Assembly (NCBI GenBank): GCA_009700815.1
Contig: WLLG01000094.1
Location: forward strand, 1 to 7,706
Origin: Actinomycetota bacterium
Lineage (GTDB): Bacteria > Actinomycetota > Acidimicrobiia > Acidimicrobiales > Microtrichaceae
DNA length: 7,706 nucleotides
Direction: 5' to 3'
Below, piece by piece: positions 1 through 7,047 of the stretch (the first letter of the stretch is position 1; the number at the start of each line of letters is the position of its first letter). Below the pieces are notes generated by a model. That model saw only the letters and a list, made by a program, of their open reading frames with translations. It did no database searches and had not been told where the DNA came from. Position numbers and translations under genes: made by a program.

Positions 1-108
1 CACCTTGGTGACGTACAAGCCAATGATCAGGCCAAGCACAGCCACGGCTGAGATTGCTAACACCACTGCTAACCAAAAATGCCAGACCATATCTGCTGCC
101 AACAACAT
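1..108 (-). CDS. Small membrane protein, N-terminus only (runs off left edge)
   Basis: The minus strand reads 36 codons from an ATG at 108 to the window edge without a stop. The peptide has a short start (MLLAADMVWHFW) followed by one long hydrophobic stretch (about residues 8-31) of Leu/Val/Ala/Ile/Gly. This is a typical single transmembrane helix or uncleaved signal anchor, so the protein is probably inserted in the cytoplasmic membrane with its tail beyond the window. A second in-frame ATG at 90 would also give a sensible start (MVWHFWLAVV); neither start has a strong Shine-Dalgarno, though GAGAG abuts the first. The gene lies 57 nt downstream of the zinc-ribbon gene on the same strand and could share its transcript. 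I do not recognise the family and no function can be given. Confidence 0.6.
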   Translation of the reverse strand, partial: MLLAADMVWHFWLAVVLAISAVAVLGLIIGLYVTKV

Positions 109-165
109 CTCTCTATCTTATGACGACTGAGCTCGGCTGCAACAGCCGGACCCTTCTGCGCCTAG

Positions 166-321
166 CTAGCGGGCTGTCGAAGACGGCGTAGTAGCTGTCT
201 GAGTCGACTCGCTGCAGGGATAGAAATCTTGCTTGCGAATCCACTTTCGGCATTGGTGACACCGGCTTGCAGCGCCGGCACAGAGCCCGCTGCAATGGCG
301 GCACTGCGTTGTGCTGCTCAT
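166..321 (-). CDS. 51-residue zinc-ribbon-like protein
   Basis: This short minus-strand frame (51 residues plus a TAG stop) has the best ribosome binding site in the window, GGAGGT five bases before the ATG at 321. The peptide starts MSSTTQ and carries two CxxC knuckles, Cys7-x2-Cys10 and Cys21-x2-Cys24, separated by ten residues, with a Trp at 27; further cysteines lie at 14 and 36. That spacing fits a minimal zinc-ribbon fold, although the glycine that usually follows each CxxC is missing here (Ser and Arg instead). The tail from about residue 37 is rich in Ser and Thr and looks disordered. An overlapping frame (113-334) is longer but starts inside the Shine-Dalgarno and shows no comparable motif, so I take the cysteine-bearing frame as the gene. 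Function is unknown; binding of zinc, nucleic acid or protein is possible but only inferred. Confidence 0.6.
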   Translation of the reverse strand: MSSTTQCRHCSGLCAGAASRCHQCRKWIRKQDFYPCSESTQTATTPSSTAR

Positions 322-326
322 GTCTT

Positions 327-332
327 ACCTCC
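327..332 (-). promoter_or_regulatory. Strong Shine-Dalgarno of the zinc-ribbon gene
   Basis: The minus strand reads GGAGGT here, five bases before the ATG at 321. It is a near-perfect anti-Shine-Dalgarno match and decides the start of the 51-residue gene over the overlapping longer frame. Confidence 0.7.
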
Positions 333-584
333 ACTGTCTGCCGAGAAGATGCCCGGCTGATTGGTACTCCTCACTCAGTGAACAGCGGGGCTGAACTAGT
401 TGCAACGGGTAAAACTGCTGATTCGTCACACCTGTGAGTACGCTTCGGAACGTGCTCTCAGAAATTCTTGATGACGGATCACAGCGCGAACTACCAACTC
501 CAGAGACTTCACGCTCCGGCAGCTCTGCAAATGTGCTTGCCATCTGGATTCAACGATGATTGCATCGCCGCCTATCTTTCGAAT

Positions 585-607
585 TATAAATACAATTTGC
601 ATGTAAA
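585..607 (+). promoter_or_regulatory. Possible promoter/operator just upstream of the TetR gene
   Basis: TATAAAT (585-591) and the overlapping TACAAT (591-596) both resemble a -10 element in an otherwise GC-rich region. They are followed by a near-palindrome TTTGCATGTAAA (596-607, one mismatched pair), 17 bases before the regulator's ATG. No good -35 is visible; TTGCAT at 560-565 is a weak match at a wide 19-base spacing. A TetR dimer often binds a dyad over its own promoter, so autoregulation through this site is plausible, but it is inferred. Confidence 0.3.
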
Positions 608-624
608 CTGAGTTAGACTGGACT

Positions 625-1209
625 ATGCGTAGAACCGCTGCAGATGCCGAAATCACTCGGCTTGAGATCCTTTCAGAGGCAAGGTCCTCCTTCGCTCGTG
701 ACGGGTATGCCGGCACCCAACCAGCAGACGTGGCCGAACGCTGTGGAGTCACTCGGGGTGCCGTCTATCACCACTTTGTTAGCAAAGCTGGGCTGTTCGA
801 GGCAGTGCTGATCGAATTGTCGGAGGAGCTTGATGCCGCGGTTACTGCCGCAGCGGGCAAAGCCCCCGATACCCGATCTGCGCTGGAGGATGGCGCCCGA
901 GCCTGCATCAAATTCATGGGTAAGTCCGAGTACCGACAGATAGTTGTAGAGGACGGGCCAGCAGTGGTCGGCCTGCAACGATGGTACGAGATTGACCGCT
1001 CCATTGGTCTTGGCAACATGGAACTGGCTTTGGCCATTCTTGAATCCGAAGGGAACTTGGCAGTGGCCGCCTCCGATGGCCTTGCACGAGCCTTGTTTGG
1101 CGCTCTGACCGAACTCGGCCTTGCCTACTCAAGATCTGAACTCAAGCTCGAAGTGGCCACCGATGCCTTCGTTCAACTCATCCATCAGCTAGGCGTGCGG
1201 TCAGGCTGA
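625..1209 (+). CDS. TetR/AcrR-family transcriptional regulator
   Basis: A 194-residue protein of usual TetR length. The N-terminal helix-turn-helix is clear: helix 1 around ILSEARSSFARDGY (15-28), then DVAERCGVTRGAVYHHFVSKAGLFEAVL (35-62), where the TRGAVYHHF segment (43-51) is the recognition-helix signature. The C-terminal ligand and dimer domain contains a DGPAVVG motif (110-116) followed by a Trp-rich helix, a form seen in many actinobacterial TetR proteins. It should act as a cytoplasmic dimeric repressor released by a small ligand that cannot be named. The ATG at 625 is the only possible start: an in-frame TAA lies at 604-606 and no other start codon follows it. No Shine-Dalgarno precedes it, so a very short leader or leaderless transcript is likely. 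It is followed after 49 bases by the ligase-like gene and may control that run. Confidence 0.92.
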   Translation: MRRTAADAEITRLEILSEARSSFARDGYAGTQPADVAERCGVTRGAVYHHFVSKAGLFEAVLIELSEELDAAVTAAAGKAPDTRSALEDGARACIKFMGKSEYRQIVVEDGPAVVGLQRWYEIDRSIGLGNMELALAILESEGNLAVAASDGLARALFGALTELGLAYSRSELKLEVATDAFVQLIHQLGVRSG

Positions 1210-1222
1210 GCAACTGCTCGGC
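1205..1222 (+). terminator. Hairpin over the TetR stop codon (weak terminator or attenuator candidate)
   Basis: GCTGAGC and GCTCGGC can pair as a seven-base stem with one G-T wobble around an AACT tetraloop. The TGA stop lies in the left arm. No T-tract follows, so a complete intrinsic terminator is unlikely. It may partially uncouple the regulator from the polysaccharide genes, or may be chance. Confidence 0.25.
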
Positions 1223-1261
1223 AACAAAGCTGGAACTGCGCCTGCCACTAAGATCGACTTG

Positions 1262-2542
1262 ATGGATTTCGGCGCTCTACTCGTACTGATCACTGGACTT
1301 GTTGTGTTCCTGACCCTTGCGGGTCTACTCGTGGACCGGCCGGAATGGGGAATTCCACTGGTAGCGCTCGGGGCGGCTGCGACGGTTTCTGGATTTACGC
1401 GGGCGCTGTCCTCATTTGCGGGATTCGCCGTTTACATCGGCGATGCAGCGGCAGCCGCTCTACTGGTAGCGCTTGGAATCCAACTCCTGGCTGGCCGACC
1501 CCTGAGGCGACCTGCTTTCGGCTGGGCGGGCTTGCTGTTACTTGCCGCTCTTGCACTGCTTCGTGGCTTGGGCGCATTTGGCGTGCAGGCCGTTGTGCAG
1601 TCCTACCGGAACGAGCTCCAACTTCTTTGCGCAGGACTGTTCTTTGCGGCCCAGCAAATACCGCTTGCTCGGGTGGAGTTGTTTCTGCGACGAACCTGGG
1701 TAGCAATCGGAATTTGCATGAGCGCTATCGCAATCTTGTTCGTTCTCCGATACGGTCTGAACTCGACGGTTGCGAGTAGGGACCGTCCCCTCAACGCGTC
1801 TCAGGCCTTGTTTGTTTCTCAGGCAATCTTTTTCCTCTTGGCCCGAGGTCGTCAAGGAAAATCTAATTGGCTTGCTGCCTACTTTGGACTCATCGTCTTG
1901 ATATCTCAACAGCGCACAGTCTGGATCGCTACCGTCCTCGCTATGTTTGCTCTGTGGAGCGTGCTCGCGCCGAGTGGTCGCATGAAGCAAAGAGTTTCTG
2001 TAGCTGTTGGGACGTTGGTCGCACTACTCCTCGCTTTCATGACAGCACTTTCCTCAACTCAAGCTGGAATAGCCCTCCAAAAGACCCTCTCACAAGATGG
2101 CACGTTCCTCTGGCGTGTTGAAGGCTGGGGCTTCTTGGTGTCGCAGCAGATTCATGGCCTAGGACTAAATTTAGCACTTGGCAATCCCGCTGGAAAAGGG
2201 GCCGCACGCCGAGTGGCTGGGCAATCCATCACGGTCTCGGCTCACAGTCAGTGGATCACGGAACTTCTTGCTGGCGGAATTATCGCTCTGATCTTGTTTG
2301 CACTCGTCACGGTGGTACCCCTTACCAAAACTTGGCGTCAGGACTTGAATCTCAGAGTCCCCAGCCCACTCCTAGCAGTCACCGTCGCCGCCATGACCTT
2401 TACGATCAGTTATCAGCTAGGGCCGGAACAAGGAGTTCTCTTCGGGCTCCTCGGAGCCACCCTCGGAACTCAGGCCGCCGTTGCGAATCAAGCCAGTGGT
2501 GCCGAGGAACACAGTGTCGTAGAGGCGCATCCGAGTGGATAG
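1262..2542 (+). CDS. O-antigen ligase / Wzy-type polymerase family membrane protein
   Basis: A polytopic membrane protein of about 426 residues with roughly ten hydrophobic segments. Residues below are numbered from the TTG at 1259, one codon before the ATG used here. Family-like features are SQQRTVW (216-222) at the start of a membrane helix, matching the conserved Arg region of the O-antigen ligase domain. A long external loop follows (about 265-330), carrying FLWRVEGW (283-290) and then SAHSQW with His329, before the helix starting near 333. That His-containing loop ahead of a terminal helix pair is the hallmark of ligases and Wzy polymerases, which move undecaprenyl-linked glycans onto an acceptor or onto another repeat unit at the outer face of the membrane. 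Ligase and polymerase cannot be told apart from sequence. TTG at 1259 and ATG at 1262 are both possible starts, with no good Shine-Dalgarno. The 3' end overlaps the GT2 gene by 8 bases, implying translational coupling. Confidence 0.85.
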   Translation: MDFGALLVLITGLVVFLTLAGLLVDRPEWGIPLVALGAAATVSGFTRALSSFAGFAVYIGDAAAAALLVALGIQLLAGRPLRRPAFGWAGLLLLAALALLRGLGAFGVQAVVQSYRNELQLLCAGLFFAAQQIPLARVELFLRRTWVAIGICMSAIAILFVLRYGLNSTVASRDRPLNASQALFVSQAIFFLLARGRQGKSNWLAAYFGLIVLISQQRTVWIATVLAMFALWSVLAPSGRMKQRVSVAVGTLVALLLAFMTALSSTQAGIALQKTLSQDGTFLWRVEGWGFLVSQQIHGLGLNLALGNPAGKGAARRVAGQSITVSAHSQWITELLAGGIIALILFALVTVVPLTKTWRQDLNLRVPSPLLAVTVAAMTFTISYQLGPEQGVLFGLLGATLGTQAAVANQASGAEEHSVVEAHPSG

Positions 2543-3419
2543 CCGTGAGGGTTGCGGTTTTCTGCCAACAGTTGCAGTGGTGCTCGCCACCCATAACCGT
2601 AGGTCCACAACCCTGCGTTGTTTAGAGTCGCTGCTTGATTCTGCAGATGCGGACAGCTGCCGCCTCCGCGTCATTCACGTTGACGATGCGTCGCCCGATG
2701 GTACCGCGGAGGCAGTCCTTAGTCTGATCCCGGAGGCTCAGCAGATCCTCGGCGATGGCAGCCTGTACTGGGCTGGGGCAATGCGTTTGGGGCTAGCCCG
2801 TGCGTACGAGTCGCAACCCGACTATGTGCTCTGGCTCAACGACGATGTGGTTCTGCGCGAGTCAGCGCTTCACTCACTGTTGACGCTCAGCCCCGACCCA
2901 GAGGGTCACACCATCGCCGTCGCTGCCATGCGAGATCCGTCGACGGGCGCCTGTTCCTACTCGGCGGTGCGAGCGCAGCGCTCATGGCGACGAACCGTGT
3001 TCACCCCGATTGAGCCCAGCAACACCGAGCACTGGACATCAGGCGACACCATGAACGGCAATCTGGTTCTGGTACCTCGAGGCGTCTACGAACGGGTCGG
3101 GGGTTTCGACCCGGTGTTTCGTCACGGCATGGCCGATTTTGACTATGGGCTTCGCGCCACTCGCCGTCACGGGGTAACGGTCCGGGTGTCTCCGGAGTTT
3201 CTTGGCGACTGTGCGCAGAACAAGCTGAGCGAGTCGTTCAGGGATCCCACCCTCTCGTTACGCGCTCGCTGGGCCCTGATGATGTCCCCCAAAGGTTTGC
3301 CGCCCCGACAGTGGATCCACTTTCAGCGACAGCACGGCGGGCCAACATGGGTGATCCCTGCTTTCGCCCCCTACCTCCAGGTGCTGCTGCCACATCGGCG
3401 CCCCTCCGGGATCGGCTAG
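2535..3419 (+). CDS. Glycosyltransferase family 2 (GT-A fold), rhamnosyltransferase-like
   Basis: A 294-residue GT2 enzyme. Visible motifs in order are VVLATHN (15-21, first nucleotide-sugar strand), VDDASPDGT (49-57), GDGSLYWAGAMRLG (73-86), LWLNDDV (99-105, the DxD-like metal and nucleotide-sugar site), NGNLVLVPR (174-182) and FDPVFRHGMADFDYGLR (191-207, acceptor and catalytic region). The GDGxLxWAG plus WLNDDV combination is typical of GT2 enzymes that add rhamnose or similar sugars in surface polysaccharide assembly, but donor and acceptor cannot be read from sequence. It acts at the inner face of the membrane or in the cytoplasm; no membrane segment is evident. The GTG start at 2535 sits nine bases after AGAGG and overlaps the preceding gene by 8 bases. 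The next gene starts 2 nt after its stop. Confidence 0.9.
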   Translation: MDSREGCGFLPTVAVVLATHNRRSTTLRCLESLLDSADADSCRLRVIHVDDASPDGTAEAVLSLIPEAQQILGDGSLYWAGAMRLGLARAYESQPDYVLWLNDDVVLRESALHSLLTLSPDPEGHTIAVAAMRDPSTGACSYSAVRAQRSWRRTVFTPIEPSNTEHWTSGDTMNGNLVLVPRGVYERVGGFDPVFRHGMADFDYGLRATRRHGVTVRVSPEFLGDCAQNKLSESFRDPTLSLRARWALMMSPKGLPPRQWIHFQRQHGGPTWVIPAFAPYLQVLLPHRRPSGIG

Positions 3420-3421
3420 AG

Positions 3422-5758
3422 ATGAAGGTCCTCGTCGTCCACAACCGCTACCGGTCCGCTCAGCCATCAGGCGAGAACGCTGCTGTCGACAATCAAATTC
3501 GCCAGCTCCTTGCTGCGGGTGTGGAAGTGGTGACCTACTTCAGGTCCAGTGATGAGATCGATACGTTCGCTGTTGGCGATCGACTGACGCTAGCTGCGCG
3601 GCCTATCTATTCGCGCGAGGACAGCCACGCGCTTCGCTCGTTGATGCACGCCGAGCAACCTGACCTCTTACACCTACACAACCCATATCCACTAATTTCC
3701 CCGTGGGTCATCAGAGTTGCTCGCGAGGCCTGCGTACCGATTGTGCAGACAGTCCACAATCGCCGATTTTTCTGTGCCAACGGACTTGCATTCCGAGATG
3801 GCTCAGATTGCAGCGACTGTGCCGGGCATAGATTCGCGTTCCCTGCGGTCCGCCATGCCTGCTACCGGGACTCAAAGGTGCAGAGTCTGGTGATGGCAGG
3901 CTCCCTCGCAGCCCACCGATCCACCTGGGATCTTGTAGATCGCTTCCTACCGGTCAGCGAAGAACTCGCTGCAGAAATGCGACTCTCAGGAGTCCATGAT
4001 GAGCGTCTCACCGTTGTACCTAACGGTGTCGATGACCCGTTCAGTGCACAGGTCGCCTTGGCCGCACCCCGCAACGTTCTTTTGTACGTGGGACGTCTCG
4101 ATACAACAAAGGGCATCCATCTGCTCCTAGACGCTTGGCAACTGGTTGCGGCGCAGCATCCGAAAGCGATGCTCAGGATTGTGGGGGACGGAGATGAGCG
4201 CTCAGCAGTTGCCGAACGGGCGGCTCAGTTGCAAAGGGTCAGCCTCCTCGGAACTCTGGAACACTCAGTCGTTTTCGCAGAAATGCAGGCCGCTTCGGCG
4301 GTGGTGGTTCCCTCCATCTCTAAGGAGGCGCTCAGCGTAGTTGTGATTGAAGCGCTCGCAGCAGGTCGCCCGGTCATCGCCACCCGATCTGGAGCCGTGC
4401 GCTCGTTGGTCGACGACTCGGTTGGATGGTCCGTGGACGCGAAAGCCGCATCGCTTGCCCACGCCATGGGCGAAGCCCTCTCGGATCCTAAGGAGGCTGC
4501 TTACCGGGGTGCTGCAGGGAGACATCGCTTCCTGAGTGACTTCACGAGCAAGGTCACTACCGCAAAATTGCTCTCCGCATATTCCTCTGTGGCCAGAACA
4601 AAAGGATCCTCATCGAAGTTGCGGCGAGTCGTAATAGTCTCCCAACGGGTACCTCAGTACCGAGTTCCATTTTTTGACGGCTTAAGGAGCCTCTTGCGGG
4701 ATCAGGGAATCCAGTTGGAAGTACTAGAAGGCGGCAGTCGAGAAGGCGAGCTTCGCGGTGATGGCGGTGAACTGCCATGGGCGATTCCCATCACCTACCG
4801 GCGCCTTGCGGTGGGGAAACGCGAATTGATCACACAATCGGTACTGAAGAAAGTGGCCGATGCCGACCTAGTGATTGTCGAGCAGGCAAGCAAGTTGGTG
4901 ACCAATAATGCATTGCTCATTTGGCGGCGCATTGGTGGACCGAAGGTGGCCTTCTGGGGGCACGGAAGAAACCGCAACGATGCTCGCCGATCCCGAATTG
5001 GTGAATGGTGGAAGAACAAAATTCTGAGCCAGAGCGACTGGTTCTTCGGTTACACCTCTGGCGTAGTTGATGATGTGGTGCACATGGGATTTCCTCGGGA
5101 ACGCGTCACCGATGTGTTCAATGCCATCGACACCACCCAACTGCGCAGGCTTCGCGACGCGGTGTCCGCAGAGGAGACAGCAGAAGTTCGCTCGGAACTC
5201 GGACTGGGCGATGGGCCCGTCGGTCTCTTTGTGGGGTCACTCGTCCCCGAAAAATCCATCGCCATGCTTGCGGAGATTGGCGATCAGGTTCGTCGCGAGG
5301 TATCCGGCTTTCAACTCGTAGTGGCTGGCGAAGGCCCCGAGCGTTCGGTACTTGAATCATTGGCTCGCTCCCGCCCATGGATGAGTCTGGTCGGAGCCAA
5401 ATTCGGTGCGGATCTGGCTGCCATTGCCTCGACCGCTTCTGTCATGGTGATCCCCGGCTGGGTGGGACTGGTGGTCATTGATGCGGCGGCCCTCGGCCTG
5501 CCGCTGGTCACCACGGACCGACCGGAACACAGCGTTGAGATCGACTACCTCACCGATGGCGTGAACGGACTGATCTGCACCAACAACGCAATGGTGATGG
5601 GCGATGCCATTGCCGAGTTGCTCGGTGACCCGCAGCGACTTGCTGCTATGTCAGAGGCTGCGCTTGAACTAGCTCAGACCGCGACGATCGAGAACATGTG
5701 CCAGCGTTTTGGTGCAGGAGTGCTGGCCTGTCTGAATGGGGAACCATACCCGGCCTAG
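3422..5758 (+). CDS. Tandem GT4-GT4 fusion glycosyltransferase
   Basis: A 778-residue protein, about twice the length of a single GT4 enzyme, holding two complete GT-B units. Unit 1 (1 to about 385) has MKVLVVHNRY, HLHNPYP (85-91), a cysteine cluster (Cys118, Cys130, Cys133, Cys147) in a loop seen in some GT4 enzymes, VVPNGVD (198-204), YVGRLDTTKGI (222-232) and the EX7E pair Glu302/Glu310. A Ser/Lys-rich linker (about 386-400) leads to unit 2 (401-778): RRVVIVSQRVPQYRV, FWGHG (511-515), VFNAID, LFVGSLVPEKS (602-612) and PGWVGLVVID (678-687). In unit 2 the two glutamates are replaced by Gly679 and Asp687, as in the PGxVGL-type GT4 subgroup. The protein could add two successive sugars to one glycan. 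The open frame extends upstream to 3311, but the ATG at 3422, 2 nt after the GT2 stop, gives the proper first beta strand. GGGA at 3408-3411 is a weak Shine-Dalgarno. Confidence 0.88.
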   Translation: MKVLVVHNRYRSAQPSGENAAVDNQIRQLLAAGVEVVTYFRSSDEIDTFAVGDRLTLAARPIYSREDSHALRSLMHAEQPDLLHLHNPYPLISPWVIRVAREACVPIVQTVHNRRFFCANGLAFRDGSDCSDCAGHRFAFPAVRHACYRDSKVQSLVMAGSLAAHRSTWDLVDRFLPVSEELAAEMRLSGVHDERLTVVPNGVDDPFSAQVALAAPRNVLLYVGRLDTTKGIHLLLDAWQLVAAQHPKAMLRIVGDGDERSAVAERAAQLQRVSLLGTLEHSVVFAEMQAASAVVVPSISKEALSVVVIEALAAGRPVIATRSGAVRSLVDDSVGWSVDAKAASLAHAMGEALSDPKEAAYRGAAGRHRFLSDFTSKVTTAKLLSAYSSVARTKGSSSKLRRVVIVSQRVPQYRVPFFDGLRSLLRDQGIQLEVLEGGSREGELRGDGGELPWAIPITYRRLAVGKRELITQSVLKKVADADLVIVEQASKLVTNNALLIWRRIGGPKVAFWGHGRNRNDARRSRIGEWWKNKILSQSDWFFGYTSGVVDDVVHMGFPRERVTDVFNAIDTTQLRRLRDAVSAEETAEVRSELGLGDGPVGLFVGSLVPEKSIAMLAEIGDQVRREVSGFQLVVAGEGPERSVLESLARSRPWMSLVGAKFGADLAAIASTASVMVIPGWVGLVVIDAAALGLPLVTTDRPEHSVEIDYLTDGVNGLICTNNAMVMGDAIAELLGDPQRLAAMSEAALELAQTATIENMCQRFGAGVLACLNGEPYPA

Positions 5759-5829
5759 CAGCGCTCAAATTGCACGAACACCGTTACCCGCCCACTCAGT
5801 CGGTACACCAGTGTGCGCGTGACTGGCAG

Positions 5830-5861
5830 AGACTCGCCCATCGGGGATCTCGCCAGGCGCT
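5830..5861 (+). repeat. Direct repeat, left copy
   Basis: Pairs with 7068-7099, 1238 bases away: 28 of 32 positions agree without gaps, including an exact 16-base block (5836-5851 and 7074-7089). All four differences are transitions (C/T once, G/A three times). The two copies bracket the methyltransferase gene and read in the same protein frame. Confidence 0.65.
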
Positions 5862-6046
5862 CTAGTAACGAGATTGGCCCCGAAGGCGAAATCCTCTTCG
5901 CTACGTCCAAACCTGTAGGAATTGAATTGATGTTGTTCTGTCGTGACTCCGTCAGCTCGAAGGCCGCAGGGATGGCTAATCCACTCCTGTTAGCCTTGTG
6001 GTGGCAAGCAAGTACGGCAAGGAAACGGTGCGCAGATGGCAGTTGA
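5831..6046 (+). pseudogene. Decayed GT4 C-terminal relic (left copy)
   Basis: After the fusion gene's stop the same frame stays open for 95 more codons, to 6046. Its start, DSPIGDLARR (5831-5860), matches DLPIGDLTKH of the right-hand relic at 7069. At unchanged spacing both then show a Glu and an L-[FY]-A (5894-5902 versus 7132-7140). The P-x-GDL start resembles the P-x-GDxxxLA segment near the end of GT4 glycosyltransferases. Beyond about 5905 the translation no longer looks like a protein family. No Shine-Dalgarno or credible start precedes it. I read it as a fragment of a lost glycosyltransferase gene rather than a working gene; the right boundary is uncertain and the last 11 bases overlap the methyltransferase gene. 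Confidence 0.4.
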
Positions 6047-6923
6047 ACCAGACGAGTTTGCGCAAAGGTACCTCAGCGGTACCCATCTCTACGGAGATGA
6101 CTTTGGTCCGGAAGAAATCGCCGCTTGGTTCGCAGACGAGGCAGAGGGGTACTCGGGTCTAGCGGCTTCACCCGGAGGCGAGAATGCTGGCTATTCGTAC
6201 TACGCATTGAATGAACTGCACGCCCTGCGAAACCTTCCGGATCAACAGTTCTCTCGAGTGCTAGGAGTGGGCTCAGCATATGGCCACGAGTTGCTCCCGT
6301 TTGTTGGCGAGTCGTCGATTGTGACAATCCTCGACCCTTCCGAGGTGATGGTTAATGGCCCTCTCGACTCACGCGCCAACGTTAACCGGCTCCGGCCAAC
6401 GCAGTCTGGCGAGATCATGTTTGGCGACGGCACATTCGACCTGATCACGTGTCTCGGGGTCCTACACCACGTTCCCAACGTGACTTTTCTATTGTCGGAA
6501 ATGTACCGGGTCCTCCTTCCCGGCGGGACCCTTGTGCTGCGGGAGCCAATAGTTTCACTTGGCGACTGGCGCCGGGCTCGAGCCGGACTGACGCTCCGCG
6601 AACGCGGAATCCCATTACGACTCATGGACAATCTGGTTGCCACCACCGGTTTCAATGTTCGATATCGAAGCCTCTGCGTGTTCTCGCTCACATCGCGCGC
6701 GGGCCGACTACTCAAGCAGGTTCCGTTCAATTCTCCCTCGCTGGTCCGAGTCGATCGGGCAGTTGCCAATGCCGTTCGCCCCTTGGACCGCTACCACGCC
6801 AAACACTGGTGGGAGAAAATCCGACCCACGTCCGTCTATTACGTGCTTACTCGGCCCGAAGTCGACCACCCCAAAATCACCGTTAGTCAAGCAAAACCTG
6901 AACAGGAAGTCCTGGACACGTAG
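6036..6923 (+). CDS. Class I SAM-dependent methyltransferase (methyltransf_11 type)
   Basis: A 295-residue soluble protein. Motif I for S-adenosylmethionine is VLGVGSAYGHE (75-85), slightly altered from the usual D-x-GxGxG. An acidic motif II residue follows at ILDPS (Asp100), then FDLITCLGVLHHVPN (134-148) and LPGGTLVLREP (161-171), the post-I and motif III strands of the Rossmann core. A C-terminal extension of about 120 residues with little resemblance to the core could form an acceptor lid. In this setting the likely substrate is a nucleotide sugar or the growing glycan, but this is inferred from neighbours. The ATG at 6036 is the only start after an in-frame TAG at 5991; AAGGAAA (6019-6025) is a distant, weak Shine-Dalgarno. 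The 277-base upstream gap and the glycosyltransferase relics on both sides suggest the gene entered by rearrangement. Confidence 0.85.
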   Translation: MAVEPDEFAQRYLSGTHLYGDDFGPEEIAAWFADEAEGYSGLAASPGGENAGYSYYALNELHALRNLPDQQFSRVLGVGSAYGHELLPFVGESSIVTILDPSEVMVNGPLDSRANVNRLRPTQSGEIMFGDGTFDLITCLGVLHHVPNVTFLLSEMYRVLLPGGTLVLREPIVSLGDWRRARAGLTLRERGIPLRLMDNLVATTGFNVRYRSLCVFSLTSRAGRLLKQVPFNSPSLVRVDRAVANAVRPLDRYHAKHWWEKIRPTSVYYVLTRPEVDHPKITVSQAKPEQEVLDT

Positions 6924-6944
6924 TCATCATGCATAGTCCAATGA

Positions 6945-7047
6945 GGGCCTGAATTGTCGGTAGTCAACGAGACGGGCCCGCAACCCCATTTCGGCGATGG
7001 GCACCCGGCACACCTGACGGATTCATGAGCGTGATGGATTCAGGCCC
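6945..7047. repeat. Inverted repeat of 10 bp around an 83-bp core (possible MITE-like remnant)
   Basis: GGGCCTGAAT at 6945-6954 is exactly inverted as ATTCAGGCCC at 7038-7047. CCAAT occurs just outside both ends (6938-6942 and 7049-7053), as a target duplication might, but it sits 2 bases from one end and 1 base from the other. One 10-base inverted pair at this distance is not rare by chance in a window of this size, so the call is weak. The loop is too long for an intrinsic terminator. Confidence 0.25.

Larger units (their letters stand above)
322..624. promoter_or_regulatory. Divergent intergenic region between the zinc-ribbon gene and TetR
   Basis: This stretch of about 300 bases has no frame I can defend as a gene; the minus-strand open frames across it lack a start signal and recognisable protein character. 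It must hold the promoters for the leftward small genes and for the rightward regulator. Short dyads are visible: TCACT-C-AGTGA (371-381), TCACA-CC-TGTGA (426-437) and CGATG-ATTG-CATCG (554-567). An AT-rich tract runs from 581 to 607. Arms of five bases are expected by chance at this frequency, so none is a firm operator. Confidence 0.45.

Noticed and set aside
113..334. 73-codon minus-strand open frame starting with GTG
   Set aside because: Its start lies within the Shine-Dalgarno of the 51-residue frame, and it lacks the paired CxxC pattern or other family features.
325..752. Minus-strand open frames across the divergent region and into the TetR gene
   Set aside because: No Shine-Dalgarno, no protein character, and part of the stretch is opposite the TetR coding sequence.
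3311..3421. Upstream extension of the GT4 fusion by 37 codons
   Set aside because: The extension overlaps the GT2 coding region, and the ATG at 3422 gives the canonical first strand MKVLVVHN right after the GT2 stop.
5974..5995. GGCTAA-N10-TTAGCC dyad upstream of the methyltransferase gene
   Set aside because: Six-base arms with a ten-base loop are expected many times by chance in a window this long; no T-tract and no promoter elements support it.
5813..6046. Open frame after the GT4 fusion as a functional gene
   Set aside because: No ribosome binding site, no coherent protein beyond the PIGDL block, and its 3' end overlaps the methyltransferase start; treated as a relic.
6064..6081. Two GGTACC hexamers near the methyltransferase start that could pair
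   Set aside because: They lie in coding sequence and are explained by the codons for Tyr-Leu-Ser-Gly-Thr; no sign of a control role.
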